Program-made: the position numbers and the translations under genes | The notes under the pieces: model-generated | Database searches by the model: none | The model's input: the letters and a program-made list of their open reading frames with translations, nothing else | What the model was told of the DNA's origin: nothing | Source: Bacteroidota bacterium | GTDB taxonomy: Bacteria; Bacteroidota; Rhodothermia; Rhodothermales; Rubricoccaceae | Assembly: GCA_039821555.1 (NCBI GenBank) | Contig: JBCBNX010000014.1 | Coordinates: 1 to 64,000 of the forward strand | DNA: 64,000 nt | Direction: 5' to 3' | Part shown: positions 24,996-35,112 of the stretch, one piece after another | Position numbering within the stretch: the first letter of the stretch is position 1 | Layout of the letters: each line of letters opens with the position of its first letter

Positions 24996-25727
24996 ATGAA
25001 ATACTACGCGCTGCTGTTGCTACAGGAAGCCGCCGCGAATGACACGTTCGCCAACGAACTCGTCAAGCGCTTCAACGAAGGCGGCCAATGGATGTGGCCG
25101 GTGCTTATCTCGCTCGTGATCGGCCTCGCCATCGCGTTCGAACGCATCATCACGCTCAACCGCGCCGACATCAACACCCGCAAGTTCATCCGCAGCGTCA
25201 AGGACGCGCTGGAGAGCGGCGGCATCTCCGCAGCCGAGGAAGTCTGCGCCAACCAGCGCGGCCCCGTGGCCTCGGTCGTGCAGGCGGGCCTGCTGCGCTA
25301 CGACGAGGGTATCGACGCTGTCGAGAAGGCGGTCGTCTCCTACGGCTCCATCGAGATGAGCTTCCTGGAGCGCGGCCTCGTGTGGCTCTCGCTCTTCATC
25401 TCGCTCGCCCCGATGTTCGGCTTCCTCGGGACGGTCGTCGGGATGGTCGAGGCGTTCGACGCCATCGAGCAGGCGGGTGACATCTCGCCGAGCCTCGTGG
25501 CCGGTGGCATCAAGGTCGCCCTCCTGACGACGGTCGGCGGCCTGATCGTGGCCATCATCCTGCAGGTGTTCTACAACTACTGCGTCTCGAAGATCGACCG
25601 CATCGTGGTCGAGATGGAGGAAGCCTCCGTCGAACTGATCGACGCGCTGGCCATGATGCAGATGGGCCGCCCGCTGCGCGACAGCATCGCCACCTCGGAG
25701 CAGGGCCAGATCGAGTCTGGCTCCTAA
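24996..25727 (+). CDS. exbB: MotA/TolQ/ExbB proton channel family protein
   Basis: 243 residues. First transmembrane helix at about 30-50 (MWPVLISLVIGLAIAFERII), then a cytoplasmic domain, then two helices: SLFISLAPMFGFLGTVVGMVEAF with the family signature, and GGIKVALLTTVGGLIVAIILQVFYNY. Such proteins pentamerise around an ExbD dimer and use proton-motive force to energise TonB or Tol complexes at the inner membrane. Two exbD-like genes follow in the same direction, so this is the first gene of an energy-coupling operon. A GC hairpin lies just after its stop and may attenuate downstream expression. Confidence 0.92.
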   Translation: MKYYALLLLQEAAANDTFANELVKRFNEGGQWMWPVLISLVIGLAIAFERIITLNRADINTRKFIRSVKDALESGGISAAEEVCANQRGPVASVVQAGLLRYDEGIDAVEKAVVSYGSIEMSFLERGLVWLSLFISLAPMFGFLGTVVGMVEAFDAIEQAGDISPSLVAGGIKVALLTTVGGLIVAIILQVFYNYCVSKIDRIVVEMEEASVELIDALAMMQMGRPLRDSIATSEQGQIESGS

Positions 25728-25750
25728 GTCCGCACTCCAGAGAGACCCCG

Positions 25751-25779
25751 GGCCCTCCGGCTCATCCGGCCGGAGGGCC
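25751..25779 (+). terminator. hairpin after exbB (attenuator or RNA-stabilising stem)
   Basis: GGCCCTCCGG (25751-25760) pairs with CCGGAGGGCC (25770-25779), with flanking AGAGA/TCTCT that could extend the stem. There is no T-run. Located between exbB and the next gene of the same operon, it may set stoichiometry rather than end transcription. Confidence 0.45.
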
Positions 25780-25824
25780 TCTCTCTAGCACCACCGGATC
25801 TGCTCGCCCCCAACCTCTGCTCTT

Positions 25825-26145
25825 ATGGACTTCGCTCCTATCCTCATCTACGTCTGCCTCGGCCTCATTGGCATCGGCGCGCTGCTCATCATGGGCTTCG
25901 GCGTCATGAACCTGACGCGCGGCAAGTCCAGCCCGATCACGCTGGGCATCATCGCCGTGCCGCTCATCGTCTTCGCGGTCTGGTACGCGCTGGCCCCGGC
26001 CGACTTCCTCGCCACGCTCGTGAAGCCCGACGGTAGCTACTCGGTCGGCGCAGGCGGCTACGCCGTGATGATGACTGCGCTCACGATGCTTGGCCTCGGT
26101 GCCGTCAGCCTGCTCGTCACGACCGCCCGCGGCTTCTTCAAGTAA
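25825..26145 (+). CDS. small three-helix membrane protein in the exbB-exbD cluster
   Basis: 106 residues, almost entirely hydrophobic: helices at about 4-28 (ILIYVCLGLIGIGALLIMGF), 38-58 (PITLGIIAVPLIVFAVWYAL) and 78-101 (AVMMTALTMLGLGAVSLLVTTA). I do not recognise a named domain. Its position between exbB and two exbD genes, all co-oriented with short gaps, suggests it belongs to the same inner-membrane energy-coupling complex. That role is inferred from neighbours only. Confidence 0.8.
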   Translation: MDFAPILIYVCLGLIGIGALLIMGFGVMNLTRGKSSPITLGIIAVPLIVFAVWYALAPADFLATLVKPDGSYSVGAGGYAVMMTALTMLGLGAVSLLVTTARGFFK

Positions 26146-26207
26146 GCCCTGCGTTCGGCCCCAGAGCGGGCCGCCCCTGCGACTGCCTGCGCTAACCTGC
26201 ACTCCCC

Positions 26208-26771
26208 ATGCCTCTTCTCAAACGCCGCACGACCCGCGAGGCCGAGATCCCGACGTCGTCCATGGCCGACATCGCGTTCCTGCTGCTGATCTTCTTCCTC
26301 GTGACCACCACCATCGACGTGGACACGGGCATCTACATGGAACTGCCGCCGCCGCTCGAAGACACCGAGCCGCCGGAGATCAGCGACCGTAACCTGCTCA
26401 CGGTGCTTGTCAACCGCGACGGCGACGTGCTCGTGGAGGGCGAGTTCATGACGCTCGGCGACATCCGCCAGGAGGTCATCCGCCACGTCACCAACAACGG
26501 CGCGGACCCGAACTACGCGGACACGCCCTCGAAGGCCATCGTCTCGTTCAAGACGGAGCGCCAAGCGAGCTACGAGATGTATGTCGATGTGCTCGACGAA
26601 CTGCGTAGCGCCTACGTCGACATCCGCGACGGCTATGCCCGCAGCAACTTCGGGGCCCCGGACTACGCCACCTATAAGGAGCGTCTCCCAGCCGACCAGG
26701 AGGACCAGGTCGCCGATGCGTTCCCGATCAAGATCTCGCTCGCGGAGCCAGACGCTGGCACGGGTGGCTGA
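26208..26771 (+). CDS. exbD: ExbD/TolR family biopolymer transport protein (first copy)
   Basis: 187 residues. It starts with a short cytoplasmic stretch, EAEIPTSSMADIAFLLLIFFLVTTTID, where the membrane-embedded Asp of MADIAFLLLIFF is the conserved proton-carrying residue of ExbD/TolR. One transmembrane helix is followed by a periplasmic domain ending in a Gly-rich tail. The periplasmic part (residues 45-170) is longer than in ordinary ExbD, including a SNFGAPDYATYKERLP insert seen in Bacteroidetes homologues. It pairs with ExbB at 24996. The second exbD-like gene lies 68 bases downstream. Confidence 0.9.
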   Translation: MPLLKRRTTREAEIPTSSMADIAFLLLIFFLVTTTIDVDTGIYMELPPPLEDTEPPEISDRNLLTVLVNRDGDVLVEGEFMTLGDIRQEVIRHVTNNGADPNYADTPSKAIVSFKTERQASYEMYVDVLDELRSAYVDIRDGYARSNFGAPDYATYKERLPADQEDQVADAFPIKISLAEPDAGTGG

Positions 26772-26839
26772 CCGCCCCGGCGCTTGCTCCATGCGGGCGC
26801 TTGCTCCTCTGGCTTTGACTCTACCTCTATCCCAACGAC

Positions 26840-27286
26840 ATGGCTCACTTTACTAAGAAGGCCAGCACCAAGCAGGAGATTCCGACCGCGTCGCTGCCGG
26901 ACATCATCTTCATGCTGCTCATCTTCTTTATGGTCACGACGGTCCTCCGCGAGGTGACGCTGCTCGTGCAGAACGCGCTCCCGCAGGCCGAAGCCATCGA
27001 GAAGATCGAGCAGAAGCGGCTCGTCTCGTATATCTACATTGGCGAAGCCAAGGAGGGCGACCTCCGGGGCGAGCCTGCGGTCCAGATCGACGACGCGCTC
27101 GTGGAGGACATCAACACGATCCGCGACACGATGTACCGCAAGCTCCAGGAGGAGCCCCGCATGATCGTCTCGCTGAAGGTGGATTCCGACTCGGAGACGG
27201 GTCTCCTCTACGATGTGCAGCAGGAGCTACGCGTGGCGCAGGCACTTCGCATCAACTACTCGACGCGGCGCGAACTGCCCAACTAG
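26840..27286 (+). CDS. exbD: ExbD/TolR family biopolymer transport protein (second copy)
   Basis: 148 residues with the single helix and conserved Asp in EIPTASLPDIIFMLLIFFMVTTVLRE (residues 12-38). The compact periplasmic domain includes RMIVSLKVDSDSETGLLYDVQQELR. It is divergent from the first ExbD, and the two could heterodimerise inside the ExbB ring or serve different partners. It is the last gene of the cluster, since a strong UUCG-loop terminator follows at 27349-27376. Confidence 0.9.
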   Translation: MAHFTKKASTKQEIPTASLPDIIFMLLIFFMVTTVLREVTLLVQNALPQAEAIEKIEQKRLVSYIYIGEAKEGDLRGEPAVQIDDALVEDINTIRDTMYRKLQEEPRMIVSLKVDSDSETGLLYDVQQELRVAQALRINYSTRRELPN

Positions 27287-27348
27287 CGCGGCGCCTTTCA
27301 CGCGCCCTCAGCGCAGCGGCGCGCATCAGCCTCGTAGTTTTCGTACCC

Positions 27349-27376
27349 AGAGAGCCTGGCTTCGGTCAGGCTCTCT
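27349..27376 (+). terminator. intrinsic terminator with UUCG tetraloop after the exbB-exbD operon
   Basis: AGAGAGCCTG (27349-27358) pairs with CAGGCTCTCT (27367-27376). The inner bases extend the stem to a C-UUCG-G tetraloop, followed by GCGTTTCGTCCCTTT. Confidence 0.7.
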
Positions 27377-27409
27377 GCGTTTCGTCCCTTTCGCGTCCGT
27401 CGTCTACCG

Positions 27410-27835
27410 ATGATCCAGCGTAAACAATCGATCTTTCTGCTCCTGGCTGGGGTGTGCCTGGCTGCGTTTCTCACGCTCAGCGCGGCCTGGACCGTCGGCC
27501 CCATCACAGCGCTCTCGTGGTTCTCGACGACCGCGTACATCCTGGGCGGCATGACGGCCGTGGTCGCCTTTGCGAGCATCTTGCTCTACAAGCAGCGCGC
27601 CCAGCAGCAGCGCGTCGCCACGGTTGCGCAGTGGCTCGATCTGGCGCTCATCGCGGTCGTGGTCGTGGCGCTCGGGCTGACCTTCCAGGACAGTGACGCC
27701 GGTCCGCCTGCCGAGTGGCTGCTCACCTACTGGAGCCTGACGCTGCCCATGGTCGCCTACGTCTTCATCTGGCTCGCCAAGCGCGGCATCGCCGCCGATA
27801 TCGCCCTCGTGAAGTCGATGGACCGGCTCCGCTAG
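27410..27835 (+). CDS. DUF4293 family membrane protein
   Basis: 141 residues. It starts MIQRKQSIFLLLAG, has four hydrophobic helices (about 8-28, 40-60, 75-92 and 105-125) and ends in LAKRGIAADIALVKSMDRLR. The MIQR start and the basic end with MDRLR are typical of DUF4293, a Bacteroidetes-group inner-membrane family of unknown function. It lies after the terminator of the exb operon and 31 bases before the EamA transporter gene, with which it may be co-transcribed. Confidence 0.82.
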   Translation: MIQRKQSIFLLLAGVCLAAFLTLSAAWTVGPITALSWFSTTAYILGGMTAVVAFASILLYKQRAQQQRVATVAQWLDLALIAVVVVALGLTFQDSDAGPPAEWLLTYWSLTLPMVAYVFIWLAKRGIAADIALVKSMDRLR

Positions 27836-27866
27836 CTGCGCTCTCCGCTAGCTGACCCTACCGAGC

Positions 27867-28784
27867 ATGGCCTCACCCGACGCCGCGACGACGCCTAACG
27901 TGACGACCGAAGCGTCGGTGCCGCAGCACGTCTGGCTCGCGCTGACCGCGGGGCTCGTCTCGATCTCGTCGGCGGGCATCCTGATCCGGTACGCCTCCGA
28001 CGCAGAGGGACTGACGGTGGCGCTCTGGCGGACGATGTGGGCGGTGACGTTGTTGCTGCCCGTCGTGCCACGCGCGCGCTCCGACTGGAAGGAATTCACC
28101 CACCGCGATTGGACGCTGGTCGGGGCCGCTGGCCTCTTCCTCGGGTTGCACTTCATCCTGTGGATCACGTCGCTTTACCACACGTCCGTGGCAAGCGCGA
28201 CGGTCCTCGTGACGATGAGCCCGCTCTTCATCGCTGTGCTGGGCGTGGTGGCGCTGCGTGAGCGACCGTCTCTGCGGACGTGGGTCGCGATCGCCGTGGG
28301 GCTGGTCGGCGCGGTGCTCATCGGCCTGGGCGATGCAGGGGCCGGTGTTTTCCCGCGCGCCTGGCTGGGTAACGGGCTCGCGCTCACGGCTGCGGCACTA
28401 TTCTCGGTATACATCGTGATCGGACGTGCGGTGCGGCAGCGCGTGTCTTTTCTCGCCTACCTCTTCCCGCTCAACGTTGCGGCCATGCTCACGGCGCTCG
28501 TCGGCACGCTGGTGACCGGCGCTTCGCTGTCGGCCCCGCTCAACGTAGTCGGTTGGACCTTCGTGATGGCGCTCTTCCCGCAGATCCTCGGCCACGGCTC
28601 GTTCAACTACGCCGTGCGCTACATCTCAGCGGCAATGCTGGGCCTGCTCACGCTCACCGAGCCAGCCATCGCTTCGCTGCTCGCCTACGTGTTCTTCCAA
28701 GAAGTCCCAGGCGGCCTCGCTCTGGTTGGGATGGTCGTCGTCCTCGTCTCGCTCGCCGTCGTCATCGTGCGCCGACGTCCGTAG
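27867..28784 (+). CDS. DMT superfamily transporter, EamA type
   Basis: 305 residues with about ten hydrophobic helices in two homologous halves. The first half contains SISSAGILIRYAS and LGLHFILWITSLYHTSVASATVLVTMSPLFIA. The second contains GLLTLTEPAIASLLAYVFFQEVPGGLALVGMVVVL. Both are classic EamA signatures. Such carriers move small metabolites across the inner membrane, often outward; the substrate cannot be read from sequence. Its stop lies inside a 15-base tandem repeat at 28781-28810. Confidence 0.88.
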   Translation: MASPDAATTPNVTTEASVPQHVWLALTAGLVSISSAGILIRYASDAEGLTVALWRTMWAVTLLLPVVPRARSDWKEFTHRDWTLVGAAGLFLGLHFILWITSLYHTSVASATVLVTMSPLFIAVLGVVALRERPSLRTWVAIAVGLVGAVLIGLGDAGAGVFPRAWLGNGLALTAAALFSVYIVIGRAVRQRVSFLAYLFPLNVAAMLTALVGTLVTGASLSAPLNVVGWTFVMALFPQILGHGSFNYAVRYISAAMLGLLTLTEPAIASLLAYVFFQEVPGGLALVGMVVVLVSLAVVIVRRRP

Positions 28785-28810
28785 CAGAGTGGTTCGTAGC
28801 AGAGTGGTTC
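28781..28810. repeat. 15-bp tandem repeat at the 3' end of the EamA gene
   Basis: GTAGCAGAGTGGTTC occurs twice in tandem (28781-28795, 28796-28810), followed by a partial third copy GTAGC. The stop codon TAG of the EamA gene is in the first unit. Confidence 0.65.
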
Positions 28811-28819
28811 GTAGCTGCG

Positions 28820-29845
28820 TCAGTCGGGCAGCGAGACGAAGCGCTCCGAGGGGAGGTCCGAGAATCGACGGTGCTTGCGCAGGAAATAGTCGAGTGCGAT
28901 CGAGCGACGGTAGGGCAGGGCGAAGGGCGACGACGCAGGGCGCTGGTCGAGGTAGCTCCCGCGCATTCGGTGCGCGTCGAGGTAGGCGCGGGCGATGGCG
29001 GCGGTCTCGCGCGGGCGGCCAGCGACGAGGGCGCGGGCAGCCGCAAGCGTGTCGAGGGCGAGGCGGCGCGGGAACGTGGCCAGCCAGGCGCGGGGCGGCA
29101 GGTTCTTGAACAGCATCAGCAGGCTGTTCCGGAAGTTGAGGTACGTCTTGCGCGGATCGCCCTGCCGCAGCGAGGCACCGCCGATGTGGTAGACCTCGGC
29201 GCTCGGCTCCACACGCACGCGCCACCCAGCCCGCCATAGCCGCCAGCACAGGTCGATCTCCTCCATGTGCATGCCGAACGCCTCATCGAGGAGCCCTACG
29301 TCGTCCAGCGCAGACCGTCGCAGCAGCAGCGCCGCGCCCGACGCCCAGAAGACATCGCGAGCGTCGTCGTACTGCCCAGCGTCCGGCTCCAGCGTGTCGA
29401 AAAGCCGCCCGCGCGTGAACGGGTAGCCGACGGCGTCGAGGAAGCCGCCGCTGGCGCCGGCGTACTCGAACTGCGACCGGTCGCCGTGCTGGAGCAGCTT
29501 CGGCTGGACGGCGGCCACCTCCGGCAACGTGTCGAGCACGCGCACGAGCGGCGCGAGCCAGCCAGGTGGTACCTCCACGTCGTTGTTGAGCAGGCAGACG
29601 TAGTCGCTCTCGGTGTGCCGGATTGCCTCGTTGTTGCCGCGCGCGAAGAGCCAGTTCTCCGGGTGCTGGATAACGCGTACCTCGGGGTGCGTCGCCGCCA
29701 GCCACGCGACGGTGTCGTCCGTGGAAGCGTTGTCCGCAACGACGACCTCAAACGACTCGAAGTCGGTGGCGAGGACTGAGGGCAGACACTGCTCCAGCAG
29801 CGCCCGCCCGTTCCAAGTCACGATGATGACAGAGACGCGCGGCAC
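28820..29845 (-). CDS. glycosyltransferase family 2 protein
   Basis: 341 residues. MPRVSVIIVTWNGRALLEQCLPSV is the N-terminal GT-A nucleotide-sugar fold. VVADNASTDDT and YVCLLNNDVEVPPGW carry the conserved Asp and the metal-binding motif (NNDVE in place of DDD). WASGAALLLRR and GLLDEAFGMHMEEIDLCWRL form the acceptor and catalytic-base region. It belongs to the rhamnosyltransferase-like branch of GT2, used in cell-surface polysaccharides. No membrane helix is seen. It ends the minus-strand pair 29852-30487 / 28820-29845 (six-base gap) and converges on the EamA gene. Donor and acceptor are unknown. Confidence 0.88.
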   Translation of the reverse strand: MPRVSVIIVTWNGRALLEQCLPSVLATDFESFEVVVADNASTDDTVAWLAATHPEVRVIQHPENWLFARGNNEAIRHTESDYVCLLNNDVEVPPGWLAPLVRVLDTLPEVAAVQPKLLQHGDRSQFEYAGASGGFLDAVGYPFTRGRLFDTLEPDAGQYDDARDVFWASGAALLLRRSALDDVGLLDEAFGMHMEEIDLCWRLWRAGWRVRVEPSAEVYHIGGASLRQGDPRKTYLNFRNSLLMLFKNLPPRAWLATFPRRLALDTLAAARALVAGRPRETAAIARAYLDAHRMRGSYLDQRPASSPFALPYRRSIALDYFLRKHRRFSDLPSERFVSLPD

Positions 29846-29851
29846 GGCGAT

Positions 29852-30487
29852 CTAGCTCTGTGTGACCGCCTCGGTCGCCGCGCCCAGCCGTTCCAGCAGG
29901 CTCCGATACCACGCCGTTGCCGCATCGACGTGGGGGGCGAGGTCGTGATGGCCCCAGACCAGCGAGAGGGTGCGCCGCGTGCCGTCGTGGGTCTTCGTGC
30001 GCTGGCTGTCCTTGACGCCATTCGCGCACGGGCCTTCGGCGTCGAAGAGGCAGAGCAGGCCGCCGAGGTCGATGGTCTGCCCGCTTGCGTTGAAGACGTA
30101 CGTTGCGTCTTTCTCGGCGAGGCCGACGCGGAACGGCGCTGTCGCCCGGTCGAGGTCGACGACGCTGATCGGCAGGCCGCTGTGCAGCGAGGCGACGTTG
30201 CAGGCGTCCACGACGGCGTTGATCGAGCCGAGCTTGCCGTTTTCGGCGGCGCGGACGAGGTATTCCGACGCGGGCTTACCGCGCCCGGTGGGTTTGTAGC
30301 CACCGTGGCGCAGCAGATTCCGCGACGTAGCGCGAATCATCTCCGAGCGCTGGACGGGAGCCTCTGCCTCCAGAGCAAACAGCGCCGTCAGCCAGTCGGG
30401 CGGCGGCGTACCGCCGAGCGACGCAGGCAGCATCGTCTCGAACGCGGCGAGGTGAAGCAGCGGGTGCGGATCGACGGTAAGCGTCAT
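29852..30487 (-). CDS. B3/B4 tRNA-binding-domain protein (stand-alone)
   Basis: 211 residues resembling the B3/B4 editing domain of phenylalanyl-tRNA synthetase beta chain. Landmarks are RNLLRHGGYKPTGRGKPASEYL, NAVVDACNVASLHSGLPISVVD, YVFNASGQTIDL, then KDSQRTKTHDGTRRTLSLVWG. Stand-alone members are thought to act in trans on mischarged tRNA or other aminoacyl compounds, but this is not proven for most. No signal peptide is seen, so it is cytoplasmic. It is probably co-transcribed with the following GT2 gene, six bases away, though no functional link is evident. Confidence 0.82.
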   Translation of the reverse strand: MTLTVDPHPLLHLAAFETMLPASLGGTPPPDWLTALFALEAEAPVQRSEMIRATSRNLLRHGGYKPTGRGKPASEYLVRAAENGKLGSINAVVDACNVASLHSGLPISVVDLDRATAPFRVGLAEKDATYVFNASGQTIDLGGLLCLFDAEGPCANGVKDSQRTKTHDGTRRTLSLVWGHHDLAPHVDAATAWYRSLLERLGAATEAVTQS

Positions 30488-30544
30488 ATGGGGTGGTGAA
30501 AGACGAAGGTGCAGGCGGAAGGTAGGCCTGGACGGGAGCGGGCG

Positions 30545-33448
<2,904 letters not shown>

Positions 33449-33461
33449 GGTAGTAGGGGCG

Positions 33462-34022
33462 TCACTCGGCTAGGGCCTGGTTGAGCCACGCGCGGGCCAC
33501 GCGCCACTCGCGCTTGACGGTCATGGGCGACACGTCGAGCGCCTCGGCCGTCTCCTCGATGGATAGGCCGCCGAAGAAGCGGCACTCGACCACCTGGCTC
33601 TGGCGCGGGCTGAACGCATGCAGGCGTTGCAGCGCCTCGTCGAGCGCCAGCAGCGATTCAGACTGGGCGATGCCTACCACGAGTGCCTCGTCGAGCGGGA
33701 GGGCGCGCTCGCCGCCGCCACGTTTCTGCGCGCGATGCTTGTGCGCGTAGTTGACGAGGACGTGCCGCATCACGCGCGCGGCCAGCGCAAAGAAGCGGCC
33801 CCGGCTCTCGAGGCGGAGGTCGGGCACGTCGGCCAGCCGGAGATAGGCTTCGTGGACGAGCGCGGTGGTCGAGAGCGTGTGGTCGGCCCGCTCGCGACGC
33901 AGCTGGTGGTGCGCGAGCCGCCGCAGTTCGCTATAGACCGCCGGGAGCAGCGCGTCGAGGTCGTCCGGCAGGTCGTCGAAACTGCCGGTGAGGTCATCGA
34001 AGGGAGGCAGGGCGTCGGACAT
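33462..34022 (-). CDS. ECF sigma factor of the sigma/STK-paired (TIGR02999-like) type
   Basis: 186 residues from the ATG at 34022 (MSDALPPFDDLTGSFDDLP); the upstream in-frame extension looks non-coding. Region 2 is PAVYSELRRLAHHQLRRE through ARVMRHVLVNYAHKHRAQKRGG. Region 4 is LDEALQRLHAFSPRQSQVVECRFFGGLSIEETAEALDVSPMTVKREWRVARAWLN, with a clear helix-turn-helix. The LARRVMR and YAHKHRA features match the ECF group associated with serine/threonine kinases instead of an anti-sigma factor. It is the first gene of a two-gene unit with the TPR kinase and is divergent from three secreted-protein genes, which are possible targets. Confidence 0.92.
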   Translation of the reverse strand: MSDALPPFDDLTGSFDDLPDDLDALLPAVYSELRRLAHHQLRRERADHTLSTTALVHEAYLRLADVPDLRLESRGRFFALAARVMRHVLVNYAHKHRAQKRGGGERALPLDEALVVGIAQSESLLALDEALQRLHAFSPRQSQVVECRFFGGLSIEETAEALDVSPMTVKREWRVARAWLNQALAE

Positions 34023-34208
34023 GAGCGGCGCGGTGCGCAGGGGCCTGGGGTGCAGCGGTGCCCTATAGGCGCGGCGGCTGAAAAAAAGAGCGCAGGGGAT
34101 GGTCCACTTGGAGCAGCAACCCTGCTTGGCAAGGTGACGCCCTCCATCGCATCGCAGCAAGGCACGATGGGGACTTCCAAGTTGATCCGCACCAACCCTC
34201 TCTCGATC

Positions 34209-34811
34209 ATGACCCATGCACGCGCTTTCTCCTTTGTGCTCGCGGCTACCATCGCCGCCGTGCTCCTCGTTGCCCCGCCGGTCGCAGCGCAGTCCAAGCG
34301 GGTCATCGCCATCAACGGGCAGCCGATACCCACGGCTACCCTGCAGGCGCTCGAGGCCCAGGCGCAGACGCGCATCCCTGAGGGCCGCTACTTCTACGAT
34401 GCGCTGTCCGGCGCGTGGGGACACGAGAACGGGCCCGTTGCGGGCTTTACGGTGCCAGGCCTACCGCTTCCTGGTCCGATGCCAGCAAACATCTCGGCTT
34501 CGGGCACGGGCACGTTCATCAACGGCCGCGAACTCCACCCGCAGGACGTGACCTCGCTCCGGCACCTGTTGGGTGAGGTACACACCGGGCGCTTCTGGAT
34601 GGATGCTTGGGGCAACTTCGGCCCTGAAGGCCAGGGTGCGCTCGGCAACGTGGTCGCCATCGCGCAGCAGCGAGGTGCGCTGAACAGGGGCGGCGGGCAA
34701 GGCGGCAGCGCCTACGCCAGCGACGGCTCCTGGGTCACCACCGACGGCAACGGCGGCGTGGTCATCTCCTTCCGCGACTTCGGCGGGGGCTACACCAGCT
34801 ACTCGAACTGA
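34209..34811 (+). CDS. secreted protein of unknown function
   Basis: 200 residues from the ATG at 34209, which begins a signal peptide (MTHARAFSFVLAATIAAVLLV, cleaved after VAAQ). Mature part: IAINGQPIPTATLQALEAQ, then GRYFYDALSGAWGHENGP, FINGRELHPQDVTSL and GRFWMDAWGNFGPEGQGA, ending in a Gly/Ser-rich tail (GGGQGGSAYASDG). The Gly-Arg-Tyr/Phe-Trp-x-Asp-x-x-Gly repeats look like a small all-beta surface module. I do not know a family name. It is the first of three consecutive exported proteins divergent from the ECF sigma/kinase pair. Confidence 0.75.
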   Translation: MTHARAFSFVLAATIAAVLLVAPPVAAQSKRVIAINGQPIPTATLQALEAQAQTRIPEGRYFYDALSGAWGHENGPVAGFTVPGLPLPGPMPANISASGTGTFINGRELHPQDVTSLRHLLGEVHTGRFWMDAWGNFGPEGQGALGNVVAIAQQRGALNRGGGQGGSAYASDGSWVTTDGNGGVVISFRDFGGGYTSYSN

Positions 34812-34853
34812 ACCGCATTCCTACGTCTTTCGCTCACACAACCCATCATCGCC

Positions 34854-35066
34854 ATGAACGCTTTCAAGCATGCCCTACTTCTGTTCGCCGCCCTCGCCAC
34901 GTTGAGCCTGACCGGTTGCTTCTTCCTCACGGAAGAGCCTTCCGCACGCGAGCAGGCCTCCGCCTCCGCGTGCGAGGGGCGCAGCAACCAGTTCGTATCC
35001 GCCACCGCGTCCGAGTGCGAAGCTGCAGGCGGCGAGATGCTGGAAGGGCAGTGCTACTGCCTATGA
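34854..35066 (+). CDS. small Cys-rich lipoprotein
   Basis: 70 residues: MNAFKHALLLFAALATLSL followed by the lipobox LTGC (Cys21), so it should be lipidated and membrane-attached. The mature part is about 50 residues with four further cysteines (ACEG, SECE and CYC near the end), likely disulfide-bonded. The family is not recognised. It lies 42 bases after the preceding secreted protein gene and 46 bases before the large PKD protein, so the three may form a unit. Confidence 0.7.
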   Translation: MNAFKHALLLFAALATLSLTGCFFLTEEPSAREQASASACEGRSNQFVSATASECEAAGGEMLEGQCYCL

Positions 35067-35112
35067 GCACACACGTCGTGAGCCACTAGCCCCCTTTGAC
35101 TCGACCAGCGTC

